From: Manduca sexta
Taxonomy: Eukaryota; Arthropoda; Insecta; Lepidoptera; Sphingidae
Direction of reading: 5' to 3'
NCBI RefSeq assembly: GCF_014839805.1
Contig: NC_051123.1
Location: 3,950,727-4,014,726, forward strand
Length of the DNA: 64,000 bases
A program made the translations under genes and the position numbers. Positions 37,201 to 52,200 of the stretch are shown piece after piece. Every line of letters starts with the position of its first letter. Within the stretch, counting starts at the first letter, position 1. The notes under the pieces were generated by a model that worked only from the letters and a program-made list of their open reading frames with translations, did not search any database and was not told where the DNA came from.

Positions 37201-40200
37201 CGTCACACTATCTATATTATAAACTATGTGACCCGACAGACGTTGCCCCGTCTTAACTATGTATGCACGCGCGCATTCTGTCGATCGCTGACAGTTATTT
37301 CAAACCACTGACAGTTATGTAAAGCTAATATTGTCGTTAAGTTTTCTTAAATTTTCTAATTTCCGCGCAATTTTTTGAATTTTTTCTTTCATTATAACCT
37401 TCTCCTGACAATAACAAACACAACAACAAAAAATAGTGTAATCGGTCCAGCCGTTCACGCGTGATGGCATGACCAAGGGAAATAGGGATTCATTTTTATA
37501 TATCTAGATATACATACCTTAGTAGAAGTGGTAATCAATCCAATGATCCCAATCTTCCTACCATGCCGTTCTACCACCACGTGAGGCTTGTACAGCCCTG
37601 AGAGCGACGGCTCTAAGCTGGTATCCAGGTTGGCGGCCAGGACAGGCCCCTTAAGACGTTGTAAGTATGGCACCAGCCCAACAATGGAGTCGTCGAACTC
37701 ATGGTTTCCTATCGCCTAGAAACGAAATATGTTTAATCACAGATAAATGAGCTCTAAATAAAAGTAGATATTTATATTTATTTCTATTTAAATACAATTA
37801 TACATGCAATGGTGAAGGAAAACATCGTGAGGAAACCTGCATACCTGAGAAATTCTCTATACGAATTTTGAGAGTGTCTACCAATCCGTACTAGGCCAGT
37901 GTGGTGGACTAAGTGCCCATCCCTCTCAGTAGTAAAGTAGTCCCGTGCCTAGTAGTGGGACAGTTCATAAAATAGGGCTGGTATTATTATTACATTATTA
38001 TATACGTGCTTCTACAGTATATTTAAGTCTACTATACTGGCTTGGCGTTCGTTGGGAAGATGTTTAATTTATTTCTTTCGTGCATCACGCAGCAGTGGTT
38101 TATTCCAATTTGAAGAGCATTAGTGTCATTAAAATTACGAAGTTATATGAAACTCAACATAACATGTCAAGGATCTCCATTATTTTGTAGGAACCCCATT
38201 TTCAAAATTCTATGTGAAACATTGCTATTATTCTTTACCAACTGTGGTTATTACCATTAAGTCATATTTGCTCGTCTCATACCCAATTTTTTACAATTTC
38301 AGGATTCTAAGAAATAACCGCTGCTTTCAACCACGAATCGTAATATCCAAAACCTCAATCCTCTCAAATATACTTACATGAGCATCATTGGGAAGCATAT
38401 TAATGAATTCCACGGTGACATTCCATTTGAAGAAGGTGTACCAGTAGGTACCCTGGTAGACGTCTCCGGCATTTAGAAGTAGAGCATCAGGGTACTGCTT
38501 GAGTAAGGTTTTGATCTCCTGGTACAGACGAGGGAAGCCGCCGAGGCAGCTTGTGTCGTTTACTTTACATACCGGGTAGTTCACAGATGTCTCTTCAAAT
38601 CTAGAAAAGTTTAAATCTATTATTAATGATATGCGTATTTATAATTAAATAATTTTTGGTCGCAGCTCCACCCGAGGCAAAAAGTTTTTCCGAGAGAAAA
38701 TGAGATCTATATTTTAAGTTACACCTCTAGCAATACATCAGGGAAAATTGCATTCAATTTTATGCAGTAGTTTGTGCGTCATGGATGTACAAACATAAAG
38801 ACAGATAAAAATACCTAAAACTGTTATTTTGGCTTCCGTTGCTTTAATGAAAACCACCACATCCATTTACCTTCAATAATGTACAGTAATCGGTCTCTCA
38901 AATTTAATCTATACTTCTTCTATATCTATATACTTATAATAAATGTGTAGAGAGGTCAATTCTGTACATGAAGTATATTTCCAAAATAACTATCAGGGGG
39001 TGATTAGGGATCGATACTGATGCCAAAAATGCAATTAGTAAAATTTTTGTCTGTCTGTCTGTCTGTATAACCGTTATAGAAACAAAAACTACTCGACGGA
39101 TTTTAACGAAACTTGGTACAATTATTTGTCATACTCCTGTGCTGGTTATAGTATACTTTTCATCACGCTACAATTAATAGGAGCAGAGCAGTGAAGGGAA
39201 ATGTTGGGAAAACGGGAGAAGTTACTCCATTTTTAAGCTTCCGTCGCGAGTGCAACCTTAATGGTTAAAGCTACGCAGAAATCATGTATGACGGAAATGT
39301 TCTCCTTAAAATTATGTAAAAATATCCCACGACAGCATATGTCTATCTTTTATGGTTGACTCACAATAACACGTGTAACTCCCGATAGCTTAGCAGTTCG
39401 AAGCTTTCTCATTATATTTGTCTACTCTTACGTTTATAACACTCTCAGTCATCCCTAATTATAAAAGTTAACATTATTAAATATTCCATAAAAAAGAATC
39501 ATAGAAATCGGTATAGAAACACCAAAGTTATACATGAAATACGCTAATAATAAGCCATCACGCGTGAATTCTGAATCATGCTATAAGCTTCCTTCGATTT
39601 CACCAGGATCCCATCATCAGACCCTGACCGGACAATCGGACCACCTGCATACCACAATACATTAAAAAAACATCCCGACAAATTGAGCACCTCCTCCATT
39701 TTTGAAGTCCGAAATCCACGCGGGCGAAGCTGCAAGCGGAAGCTAGTATATAATATATTCATAGATGTGTTTAAAGTTGCAGGTCAATACCCAAGTTAAA
39801 TCACTCTCAGCGCATCTTCTAAAGGTAATATGGAATTCGTTTAGCCACGTACTGTTTACCTAAAGTTAACTATCATATTATTTAGGAGTTAACGCTACTA
39901 TCCTGGGCAAAAGAGGCCCTTTCATATCAGAATATAGACTAATATGGACATATAACCCTAATATTTTTAATATGCTCCTACAATAGTGTTCTTTGTTCAA
40001 ATGCATAATTCATTCCAAAATATTAAAATTCCGTTAGGTCTGCTTTTTTTAAATAAAGTGGTAGAAAATATTTATCAATCAATGGCTAAGTATTGGATCA
40101 TTTGCGTCAAATAAACCTTAAATATAAAAATTATCAATATCGTTAAGATCTCTATGTATTCGGCCACGATATCTCAGAGATATTGCATATAAAATGCCTA

Positions 40201-43200
40201 GCCTAGTTTCGCAATACCTTCCAATTATAATTGTTGTACAGAATCGACCGCGGATTCTGATGCAACTAACCCAGAAATTACAACTATTTTAAACGTTGGA
40301 CGTTAATTGGTGGCACTATCCAACTTATTATTATCCTTGCATCTATTTTTTTTAGGTTGCTAATGACTGCAGTGCTGAGGTCTTGGATTCGATTCCCGGG
40401 TCGGCTAGTGATTTGGGTTTTGCAAAATTTCTGCTGGTGTGTTCTTTCCCATGATATGATTGGTGAGATTATCGCCATATTGGGCTCGTATTTCAGAATC
40501 TCGGTTAATATGGAGCAGAGAAACATAATATAATTCTCCTCAACTTGAAATTAAAACACACTACAACCACATTCGAACCATAGAGCGTAGGTAGCTATTC
40601 GTAAGATTTTCCTCTTCCAGGTGAGTTGACACACACAAATCTGCCGCTCGGTAAAATCCCTGAATTGCTTCTATTACAAGAAATGCTTGTGACACACTGA
40701 CGTCACCTGGCGCATTCTTATAATTTGCAATTGATATCAGCCTCTATGTATTGCACCAATTAATTATTTTGTGTAAAAATATAATAATGTATGGTGTTTG
40801 TCTTATTGGGTGTTCTATTAATTAAAATAATATTATTTCTGTCAGATGTAAATGGGAATGTACAGCTCAATACTTTTGATAAAAAAACGATTGTATTACA
40901 ATTCAATGATGGAAGGAGCATGCCCATGGTAGGCGATACGACAAAACATAAACGTAATGTATAAATAGGTTATAGCAGTGACGTTGTGGTTGCTATTTTA
41001 GTTCAGATTTTGAAAAAATAGTTTATATAGACGTTCGTGTCTATAGAATATACGTCAATGTTCACAATACTGTTTTACGGCAGAAATAAACCAGGACCTA
41101 CCAGAACTTTCGCTTACAAGAAATCTTTTTGCGATTAAAGCAAGTTTTATTTTAATTTACTTCAATGCCAATGTCACGCTTTAGAGTTTATTTATAAGTC
41201 AGAATGGATTACGAAACAAATTATATAAATGAAAGTCACGGTTAATGCCGGAAACGTTGCTCTGTCTATATTTAGATATATTTTACTTGAAAATGTTAAG
41301 GAGTACTGTTAATTTCAATGATCGTTATTGGATAATAATTTACAGAACATAGACTACTTATCCCGGAAAAATATGTATAAAATACATGGTTCTAGTGAAA
41401 GTTCTATCCTGGGAGTTTTGCCAGTGATTATTTTGTTTATTTTGATTTAACACACTAGTACTCACACCTCTTATTCGCTAAGGGGATGCAGAAGTGCAAC
41501 TGCTGCAGTGCTGCACCCACATTCCGCCATGTGTATTTCGTCCCATATGTGAGGGAGCGATCCTATCACCATATTGAGTCCAAATTCCAGACTCCGGGCT
41601 AATACTGAAAAACCCGATATCACTTTGCCCCGATCCGAGCATCGAACCTAAGACCAGCATAGTACCGTAATACAACCACTGAGGCAATCGTATTAATTTC
41701 ATACTTTCGAAATTTCAAAGTGACAGAATCAAGATCTACAAGGTCTTCCATGATAGGCCGCTTAGAAAAGATACTAAAACCGTCTAATAAAATCCACTGA
41801 CTAGAAAAACCAGTAGGAAATCAACGTGTAGTGATAGCTTGCCAGTGGCAAAAGGTCCATACAACCAGATTCCTGCCGACTTCCTTTCATGTAGAATCTT
41901 ACCATTAGAACGATTTCCAGACCGTTTATGCCTATTAGTACCTACATATTATGTTGTGTCGGGTTCCTTTTCACTGTAGCTTGCTGTTTCATTTCCTATG
42001 GCGAGTGAGATTGCCAAAGTCCAAACACACCCTATCCTTGAACACCATTACCTTCCATCAAGATCGGCTGTGTATGTACTGTGACAATCTCTTTATTATG
42101 ATCTACTTACTTCTATATTTACGCTATAGAAAAAGACTTCTAAGTAAGTCATTGATTCGTAACTGCTTAATTCTTTTTTTATTTTGAATCACGAGACATG
42201 CTTGCCGTTTGTCTGATGGTAAGCGATACGACCGCCCATAAACAGTAGAGACACCATCCAACCCCTTGAATTACAAAGTATTATTTAGTATTCCACTACG
42301 CTCACCGTCCTGATATAAGATGTTAAGTCTTATTATGTCCAGTAGTTATACTGGCTACAATGTTCTTCAAACGCGAACACAACAGTACCTACACACTGCT
42401 ACTTGGCGGCAGAAATAGATATTGCGGTAGTACACTACCCAGGCGGACTTTTACATTTGAAGTACCTACCACCAGCATCATTTTTGGCATATTTAATTTT
42501 TAACTACCTATTTACACAGATGACGTACTTTAATCACGAAAAGATCATCATTTCAGCCCTTGAATCGTCCACTGCTGGACATAGGCCTCCTCCATTGAGC
42601 GCCACAGGGACCGGTTCTGGGCCGCCCTCATCCATCGGACTCCGGCGACCCTCACCGGAGTCCGATCATCATCATTACGAAAAGATGTCTTCAATCAATC
42701 TTTAGCTCATTTCAGTCATCTGACTGATTGAATGTAAACACTTATCAGCCATAAGCGAAATAATCGTGTAGTCAATTGCGCAGTTTATTGATTCATTACA
42801 AATCGCTGGTTTAAAGGGCATTGAAGTCTTTAAAGCGAAGGGGAATTTGACATTATTAAGTATAAAGTCGCGCTGTTAACATATTCGCTGGCTCACTATT
42901 ACAAGGCCCTATGTTTTAGTTTTTATTATCGTCGCAAAAATTAAATTTCATGTCTGTAAAAATTATAAAAGACAATAATAGGGCACCGGCCTATGCTTGA
43001 TTTTGTACATTATTCTATATGTAATGGTTAATAATACGAAAAAGAAGCACTCCTGCGAAAACTTCTTAAAAATTGGTTAAAAAATGAGCCAGTAATTCAT
43101 TTTCATTCATTCATTTCATTCCAGAAGTGGGCGCGATATGGGGATATCGCTTCATCTCTTTCTTTTGCACGCGTCGTAATTCCCGTTGACATCACATGTG

Positions 43201-46200
43201 GGTATTTCGTCTCTTTTCTGTTTCTTGTTAATTACCCCTTCCACCGAAATTTAAAGACTTATAACTTGTTGATTTTTTACCGGATTTTAATAATTCCTTC
43301 TGTGTTATAATTTATATTATGTAAATATTTGTTAATAGTAAAGAACAAAAACGAGTCCGGTACCCTATTCATGGTTCCTCGTTTATTTATTTTTTGAGAT
43401 TATTGGTAATTTTGCCTTTTATTTATAATCATCATCATCATCATAAGCCCGTTACAGTCTACTGCTGAGCATAGGACTCTTCCAAGGTACGCCACAGAGC
43501 CTGCTCAGCTGCTTTATGCATCCAGTCTCTGCCGGCCCTCTTGCGCAGATCGTCTCGCCATCTGGCCAGACTTAATTTATTTCATTTTCAATTTGCACGT
43601 AGAACATAAGGGTGAATATTTGAACATGTGCATATTACGCGGCTCTAAGTAAATAACTACGTAGTCAAATATTAATTAATGTTTTTTTTTATTTTTCCTA
43701 AAGCTTGGTTCCTGGGCTATATGTGCATGTGCAAAACATATCCGTATTGTATGTAATAAATAAAAAAGCTATCCTCAAAAACATGCCTGAAATCTAATTA
43801 CCATTCGTGTCATAATTTCCAAATTTTAGCAATCCGTGTACGAAAAGTAGTAAAAATCTTTTGAAGATCGTATTTTTTTAAACTATTCACGTAATAGAAT
43901 ACATACTCTACAAGCTACCAAAATTACAAACTATAAAGATCACTTTAATATTATTTTTAATCACTGACATTTTTCCCAACACATTGTTCTAACTACCATT
44001 TGCTGAAATAGTCAAAATGTTAAAACTTAGACGGAACGTGTCGGTGCCTGTTTGGTTTATTCTGCGGCTAGAGCTGAGTTTCCTCTCGCGACTCAAGCGG
44101 GTTACTCATCAAGAATTGATTATACGGCAGCTGCAGCTCGTATTTATCGTCGAGAAAAAGAGTTTGTCACAAATTTTTCTCAATTCCGTTTGAGCTTGCT
44201 GTGGTAAGTCTGTGTTGCTTATTTACAATTTGGATTAACTATAATTATCGTCATAAATTAAACTGTACTGTTCTATGTTTCTTAAATTATAAATTAGTAT
44301 AAACAATGTTTTATAAAATAAAATGTAGCAAAAACGACTTACCGTCATTATAATTACCGTGTTTACCGTTTGAATTTTGGTAAACGGTAATTGGCAATAA
44401 CAAATTGTAATTAGTATTGCGTAAAGTTGAAGTAAACAAAAATGTATTATTATCGTATTTTATACATTGTTTATTAAAACTTAAGACAATAAACGTTATT
44501 TGATCCCTAAGAAGTAATTAATAGTATAGAGACTTATGCAATTAATGGTTTAATAAATTCTTATATTAGGAAAGTTCACTAATAGTTTTTTTTTTATTTT
44601 ATTAGCTTTGAATGATGAGACGAGCCCTTCATTCGCCTGATGGTAAGCGACACGACAGCCTATAAACAGTAGAAACACCATCCAACACCTTGAATTACAG
44701 AGTATAGTTTGGTATTCCAAAGCACTCGCTATCCTGAGACAAGAGATGTTAAGTCTTAGTATGTCCAGCAGTTACACTGGCTACAATGTCCTTCAAACCG
44801 GAATACAACAGTGACTACACACTGCTGCTTGCCGGCAGAAAAAGACATTGCGGTGGTACCTAACCAGGCGGACTCTCACATATGAAAGACCTACCACCAG
44901 TCAATAGAAGTTTTAGATAAAGTGAAGGTAGCTCTCTTGAGTGTCTATTTCTGCCGCCAAGAAACAGTGTGCATGCACTGCTGTGTGTCGGTTCGAAGAA
45001 AATTGTAAATAATGTAATTACAGGGCATCTTGAGACTTAACGCCTTATGATTTCTCAGGATGACAACCGCAGTACCACACAGTACGTTGTAATTTAAAAT
45101 TCTAGGTAGACTTGCTACTGTTTATGGATGATCGTATCGCTTACCATCTCACTGTTTAAAGATGCCTCGGAATAAAAAATCTAATGAAGAAGTATAAGCA
45201 AAAGCCAGAATTGTGCTTAGAAATAGATACGCAAAAATTAAAGCCGATCCTATATTATACGCCCAGGAAAAACAAAAAGAAAAACAACGATAAAAAAAAC
45301 GAAGAGCACAGAAAAAAATATTATCAGCTTAAGAATTAACACCAAGAGCTAGAAGACTACAAACAAAGAAATGTTGAAAAGATTTTAGACCTATCGGAAT
45401 TGTCATATGAAAAATAAAATCAACTAAAAATAATATTTTGAACTAGTCGCATGTAAATGTATTTCTTAATTAAGGTTATGAGATAAACTGATAAATTATA
45501 ACATAAGAACTTAAAAGATATTTAAACATGAATCGGAATCAGATGCATAATATTTTTGAACAACAGGACATCCGGGGTCTTCTGACAGATCGTCTAGCAC
45601 AAGTGTTTCACCAACCCAACTCATCAATAATAGTTTCTTTATTCATAGTATTATTAGATTCATTTTTGCTATCACATTGTAATTTTCCGACATGCTTAGT
45701 ATGTCTACAATTCATTTCCAAACACCCAAAGCAACTAGTCCCTCTGAATATCAGGTGGTCCGTTGACATTCGACATATTGTATCATTTTAGCATTATTTC
45801 CTTGAAGAATTAAGTCAAGATCGATGTTTAACACATTTTTATAAAGGATTTTCTCATTTCTGTTGATTTTAAAATATAATATTATTGTAATAATTAAACA
45901 AGACTGTTGTTTTGTTAGATGTATTTATTTTGCTGACCAAACTTTATTGATTATTAAGAGCAAAATCGGTTAATCATGTTGCGTTACAATTATTATATAT
46001 TATAATGGTGGCAATGAGGAGATATGTTTGTTGTCAATCTTTATATATTAAAGACTTATATGTAATTCATAAATATATTATATGATTTTAACGGTATTTA
46101 TTAATTACTTATTACCTACCAACCACCTACCATAATTACCATTAAGCAAATATTAATTACCATTTTTCAAATACTAATTACCATATGTGTCATTTCTCAT

Positions 46201-49200
46201 TGCCATTCGAGAACATTTTTCAAATCCAAATTCTGACCTGAATATCGATTTACAGACTGTGCCTTTGATTTACATAGTATATAAGTACGATAAACTTTAC
46301 ATCGAATCGATAAAGATCGCGACTGGGAGCAATATTTGAATTTAATTTATGAACACCGAATATGTCTATGTTCAAATATTCACCCATAACATAGAACCTT
46401 GTAATAGTGAGTCACCTTATTATCAATACGAATGGACCAGCTCAAAAGAGATATTACCTTGGTTTAATTGGAAAGTACCGTGAAGTGACGAATACTTGAT
46501 GATTTTCGTATAATAGTAAACATTGTAAAACTAAATACCATCCGTTCTTCCCTAAACATTTTCGCCAGTGCATTCAAGATTCATTTTGGCTTGTGGATGG
46601 CACAGGCAGAGACTACTAAATATAGGCAAAATCTTCGTTAGTTGGTTTATACTATAAAAGGAAACTGGAGTGCATTATAGACCTAACGCGTCCACAATTC
46701 ACCGAGATACCTAAAAGTCAAGAAGATCATTTAGGCCCCTAGAAATCTCTCTATACGAACGTTACAAGAAAGCTATTTATGGTAGATAGCCAATCTAATC
46801 TAGCCTCTACATATGTCTAATTAACATTCAGATTACGTAAGCTCAAGACGAACTTGACCCCGCGCTATCATGCACTGGTTTAGAAATCTTATCTACACGA
46901 CATAATTCTTAAGGTTGAAGGTCGCGTGAATCGGAATGTTCAAATTGCACGTCAATGCGATAACCTTCTGTATCAATTTATTTTCTGTATATGTTTGCGG
47001 AAATTATCTTTAGCGACTTTGGGTGTATGGCTCTTTGCATTATCAATTCAGCCTTTTTTTATATAACGGTCTTTTTACAAGACCTATAAGCTAGGATCAG
47101 CAGCGGCATGAATTTTACTAAAGGTCTATGTGAGAGTTCGCCTACCTAGGTGTACTGCGGGAATACAATAAATAAAATAGTTTACTGCATCCTGATTCCC
47201 AATCCTTTATGTATTAAGGTTCCCTATGGACTGCTGGCGGCTGGAGCATTATCATGTTTTTTTTTAGGTAAATAAGCATAGCAAGTGATTGTATTAATCT
47301 TGGTAGTAATCGGACTACCATCACCGGATCATTTGGCGTGATAATGGGTACGAAGCCAGGGCGAGTCGCTATTGTTGATATTTTTTGTATAAATATGAAA
47401 GTTTATGTGTGGCGTTAGCGTAGTTGGGTGTGGTACGGACTGCCGAGACGAATGTGAGCAAGTTCAAATCGTATGTTCTAGGTAGGTACCACCGCAATGC
47501 TATTTCTGCCGCCAAGCAGCAGTGTGTAGTCACTGTTGAGTCTCGATTTGAAAGATATTGTAGCCAGTGTACTGGACATAATAAGACTTAACACCTCATG
47601 TCTCAGGATGGCGAGCGCAGTGGAATGCCAAACAATACTTTGTAATTCAAGTTATTGGATGGTATTTCAACTGTTTATGGGTGGTCGTATCACTTACCAT
47701 CAGGCGAACGGCGAGCTTATCTCGCCATTCAAAAAGATAGAAAAAAAAATACATACCCATACGCCTAAAGAGCTCATCGACGTTCTCCTGCCTGTCGAAC
47801 GTGTAAACTTTACCTTCGTAAGCCATTGTGTGCTGTTTCTAGACGCTCGGCGCGTCTTAGAGAGCACTAACCAGTCTTAACCCGAATTGGAATGAACCAA
47901 ATAAAAACGACATAGAGGAGTTGGAAATATATTTGTCACGGCTTCCAAATCTCTCCCGATAGAGGATATCTTAAAGCGAATGGAGGCCAGATAGCATTTG
48001 AGCGTTGCGTTACACAATAAAACCACAAACAACATTATCTCTGCTAAAATTGTTTAAAAAATAATGAATGAATTACAAATTTTTTCGCCAAAAATCACGG
48101 TTTTCTTTTTCAGTTTTTTATAAATCTTGTAGTTTAGCGCGCATATGGTAAATGTGAGTATGTTTTTGACTGCAGACTTTTTGTAAAATTAAAGTGATTT
48201 TTTAACTACCTATATTTATTTTGTTCAAAACTTGATCTTTTTTACGTCTACAGTTAGAATGACTTATGGTAACTTGTTTTGAAGAAGACATTTCATTTAT
48301 TAACGCAATGTCAAAATGACCTTGTACATCGTGGTACTATTTGAAGGACTTTGTACCCAATTTAATAACCGACTGTATCTGATTTAACATTAAAGGTGAC
48401 CAAAGCAGTGTGTCACAGAGACCTTTTGTTAAAATTAGAGATTTTTTTGCAGTCAGTCGGAGAATGATTGCCTTGTCATACCAAAAAATCAATTATCTAA
48501 CAATGTAAACAGATAATTAGTTTTTGTACAACAAATTATGTATTTTTTTTCTTCTCTGTATCATGTATTGTAGTTTATAAATGTATTATTTTTATGTATC
48601 ATGTAAACTGATTTCGAAAAGAGCAACACCAGACTTGCCCGTTATTCTGTGGTGAGAACTGCTTTCCGAACTGGTGGTAGAGTTAATATTGACGGAACCT
48701 AAATAATATATAACATTTTACGGGTTCAAATAAATCATCATCAATTTAATACATCAATCACCTTTTATCCCTAAAGCAGTAGGCAGTGATACATCTAGTG
48801 CAACCGTTCGCCATGACCCGTCCTGTGATGTGATAGAGGCAAGCCTATCGTTTTATCAGACACAAATCCAAAACTCCGAACTGGTACTGAGCTGAATACC
48901 CCAATATCACTTTACCCGACCCAGGATTCAAAGCCGAGACCTGAAAGTCTTAGGCGACTGCAATAAAACTACGCCAACGAGGTAGGCAACGAGAAACGAG
49001 GCATTCTATGTACTCAGTGTGGAAACTAACAATTTTGTATGTTGCAACAACACATTACCCCAAATGATCACGAAGGCCATACCTACCTCATCGCCTGATA
49101 CGTACCATTATAATGCATTTAAGTTTAAACAGATACGTATTGTAAAATTCATGATGGCTAAGTAACATCTGTTCATATTTTATCCAAATTGGATCTATTG

Positions 49201-52200
49201 TTTACTGTGCTGTTTGTTGCGACATCATATTTCGTCATTTGACACTATCTGGCCCATCATCACCAGCTGTTAGAATCAAACACTTACCCCCTTTTTCATC
49301 GACGTTTTTTATGTAAAGACGAAGTAAAACTGTGATAACAAGTCTGTTTCTCCGTGTTGACATGGCAGCCTTCGCAGTGCGTAGACATAGGGACGTTGTG
49401 ATTGGCTAATATTGAGAAACAGACTTGTTATCACAGCTTTCCTCGGTCCTTAGATAAAAACGTCTTTGAATACGGGCGTTAGTGTTTTTATAGCTGAAAG
49501 CATCACAAATACCCTCACAAGAATAATTTTATATCAACAATATTAAATCAAGTTCGCACATTAATGTTGTAGTCATATCATCTATCGAAACTATCGTTCT
49601 GTCATTTTTATTGGAAACTAGTAGACCCGACAGACGTTGTCCCGTCTTAACTATGAATTTGCAGCGCGCATTCTGTCAATCGCTGACAGTTATTTCAAAC
49701 AATTGACAGTTATATAAAATTAATATGTTCGTTAAGTTTTCTTAAGGTTATAGCTTAAGGTCCATTTTTCATAATATTAATATTAATAAAATTTCGTCAT
49801 ATTAAATTTTAAAGGCCGAAATATCCATGCATATTGATTATTTTTACGTTTTTCTTTCAACTGCGAGAACTAATCACTAACTAGACGTGAATTTAAATTC
49901 TTTACTTGTCAATACTTGTTTAGTTACCCAGATTAAAGGTGAAACAAAATGTATGAAAATGGACCTTAAGCTATAACCTTAAATTTGCTAATTTTCCGCG
50001 CAATTTTTTGATTTTTTTCTTTCATAAGATTCTTCTCCTGTCAATAACAAACACAACAAAAAAAGTTGTGAATTCGGTCCAGCCGTTCACGCGTGATGGC
50101 GTGACCAAGGGAAATAGGAATTCATTTTTATATATATAGATTAATTTACAGAGCTCCGAGAATAAAAGTGTGTAATTTATAAAACAAATTATATGAATGA
50201 GTATATTATATTGTTACTCGAATGAGTAGTCAACTCAAGAATATCGGGATATGTGATTACTTATCCAAATACGAAAGTCGATCGCCTTGTAGATGTGATT
50301 TCCGTTTGACGCCAAATGTCACGGCAAAATTACTACACAAAACATTTCCATGTTATATATCATACATCGTAGTCCATATTTAATGTTAAACAAAAATCAA
50401 GCGAGTATCAACCCTAGTGCGAGGCTATTGGAATAGTCAAATTGCAGCAATGATGAGTCATCAATAGGGTTGTAGGCTCGGCCTATATTAATGTTAAACA
50501 AAAATCAAGCGAGTATCAACCCTAGTGCGAGGCTATTGGAATAGTCAAATTGCAGCAATGATGAGTCATCAATAGGGTTGTAGGCTCGGCCTATATTAAT
50601 GTTAAACAAAAATCAAGCGAGTATCAACCCTAGTGCGAGGCTATTGGAATAGTCAAATTGCAGCAATGATGAGTCATCAATAGGGTTGTAGGCTCGGCAT
50701 ATATTAATGTTAAACAAAAATCAAGCGAGTATCAACCCTAGTGCGAGGCTATTGGAATAGTCCAATTGCAGCAATGATGAGACATTCATAGGGTTGTACG
50801 CGCGGCATACGCTTAGTAAATTGAGAGGAATTTGAGTTTTATAGACAAGGAAAAAAGAGTTCAAACTCTCTTTTGAACACAATTCCGTAGAAAATTTTCG
50901 CGTCGTCTAACTATAGCTTTACGACTATGATTACGGTGCATGCTTATGAGACAGCATATAGCTATTTACTAGGAAAAAAATTAGAGGTAATACTGAGTGG
51001 AAAAATTATTATAACAAATACAAACCTAAAAGACCACACTTTGAACTCATTCTGTAGGTCGGACCGCCAATAGTTAATTTTTTTTTATTGTATAATGTAG
51101 GCAGATATTATAACTTTCTCTTTTCGGACGACCTACACCTCAGTTCGCTCCGACACCATTAAGGCTGCAGTCTACGAGCCGACACATCTTCATATACAAA
51201 GTGCTCAGAATGAAACATGGCCAAATACCCTATTACGGTACCGAAGCAGTAAAACTTCACTACTTAGATAGTAAATTGCGCAAGTGGCATGTCTGGTAAC
51301 TGGGAGTGAAAGTGCGTGCCATAGGATTTCACTTTCTTAAGCGTTTAATTTGTGTAAGTTGTACATGTCGCCGCAGCACCTGGTTATTCGTTGAATTGGT
51401 GAATTTCCGGAGCGACAGTGGCGCCATCTATCATTACATCGAGGAAGTATTAGAAGAGGAGGGAGGTCGATTGCTGTCAATATAAGGACCGGCCGAACGA
51501 CGAGAGCTCAATCTTGTAGCAGTTTTTGTACGAGACTTGTTTGGACGCTCGAACCGAGCACATTTTGTATTCCGCTACTGTTACTATGCAGTAAATTGTT
51601 AGTGAAGTAAAGAAGTGTTTCAATAATTGAATAACTGTCTGTAAAATAAATATAGACCGGTGATACTTTACCAGTCATGTAGAAAAATAACCAAGTAAAT
51701 AGTTTTTACTCGGACATACATATTATTATAAATTATTCTCGTAATTACGATGACAGCCTCGGTGATGTATTGCGGTACGACTGCAGTGCTGAGGTCTTAG
51801 GTTCGACTCCCAAGTCGAGCAGTGATATTGTGTTTTTCTATTCAGTGTCAGCCCGAAGTCTGAAATTTATGCCCGATGTGGTGGTGTTCGTCGCCTATCA
51901 TATCATGGGACGGATTATGTACGGCGGAAAAAGGGTACATAATTTGTGCCTTTCCCCCTATAGGGATTGAATGTATGAATGTGTGTATTTGTGTATTGTC
52001 ATAATTAAATCATTGAAAGTTTGAATGAATCAAGGACTCATTGAAATCTATGGAGTATGAAATATTTTAAATAAGGACAACTGGCACATACTTCCTTATT
52101 TTTTAAAATTTTACTATCATCATAAAAAGTATTATCGTCATGAGGTAGTGGCTCGTCTCATTGATTTTAAAAATAGAACATTCTGTCTATTGACCATCCA

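Noticed and set aside
45528..45791. 87-codon plus-strand ORF in intron 1
   Set aside because: No domain, no splice sites, and composition of non-coding AT-rich DNA.
50378..50812. Regular repeats resembling a CRISPR array
   Set aside because: The units are 108 bp and identical throughout with no unique spacers; the genome is eukaryotic.
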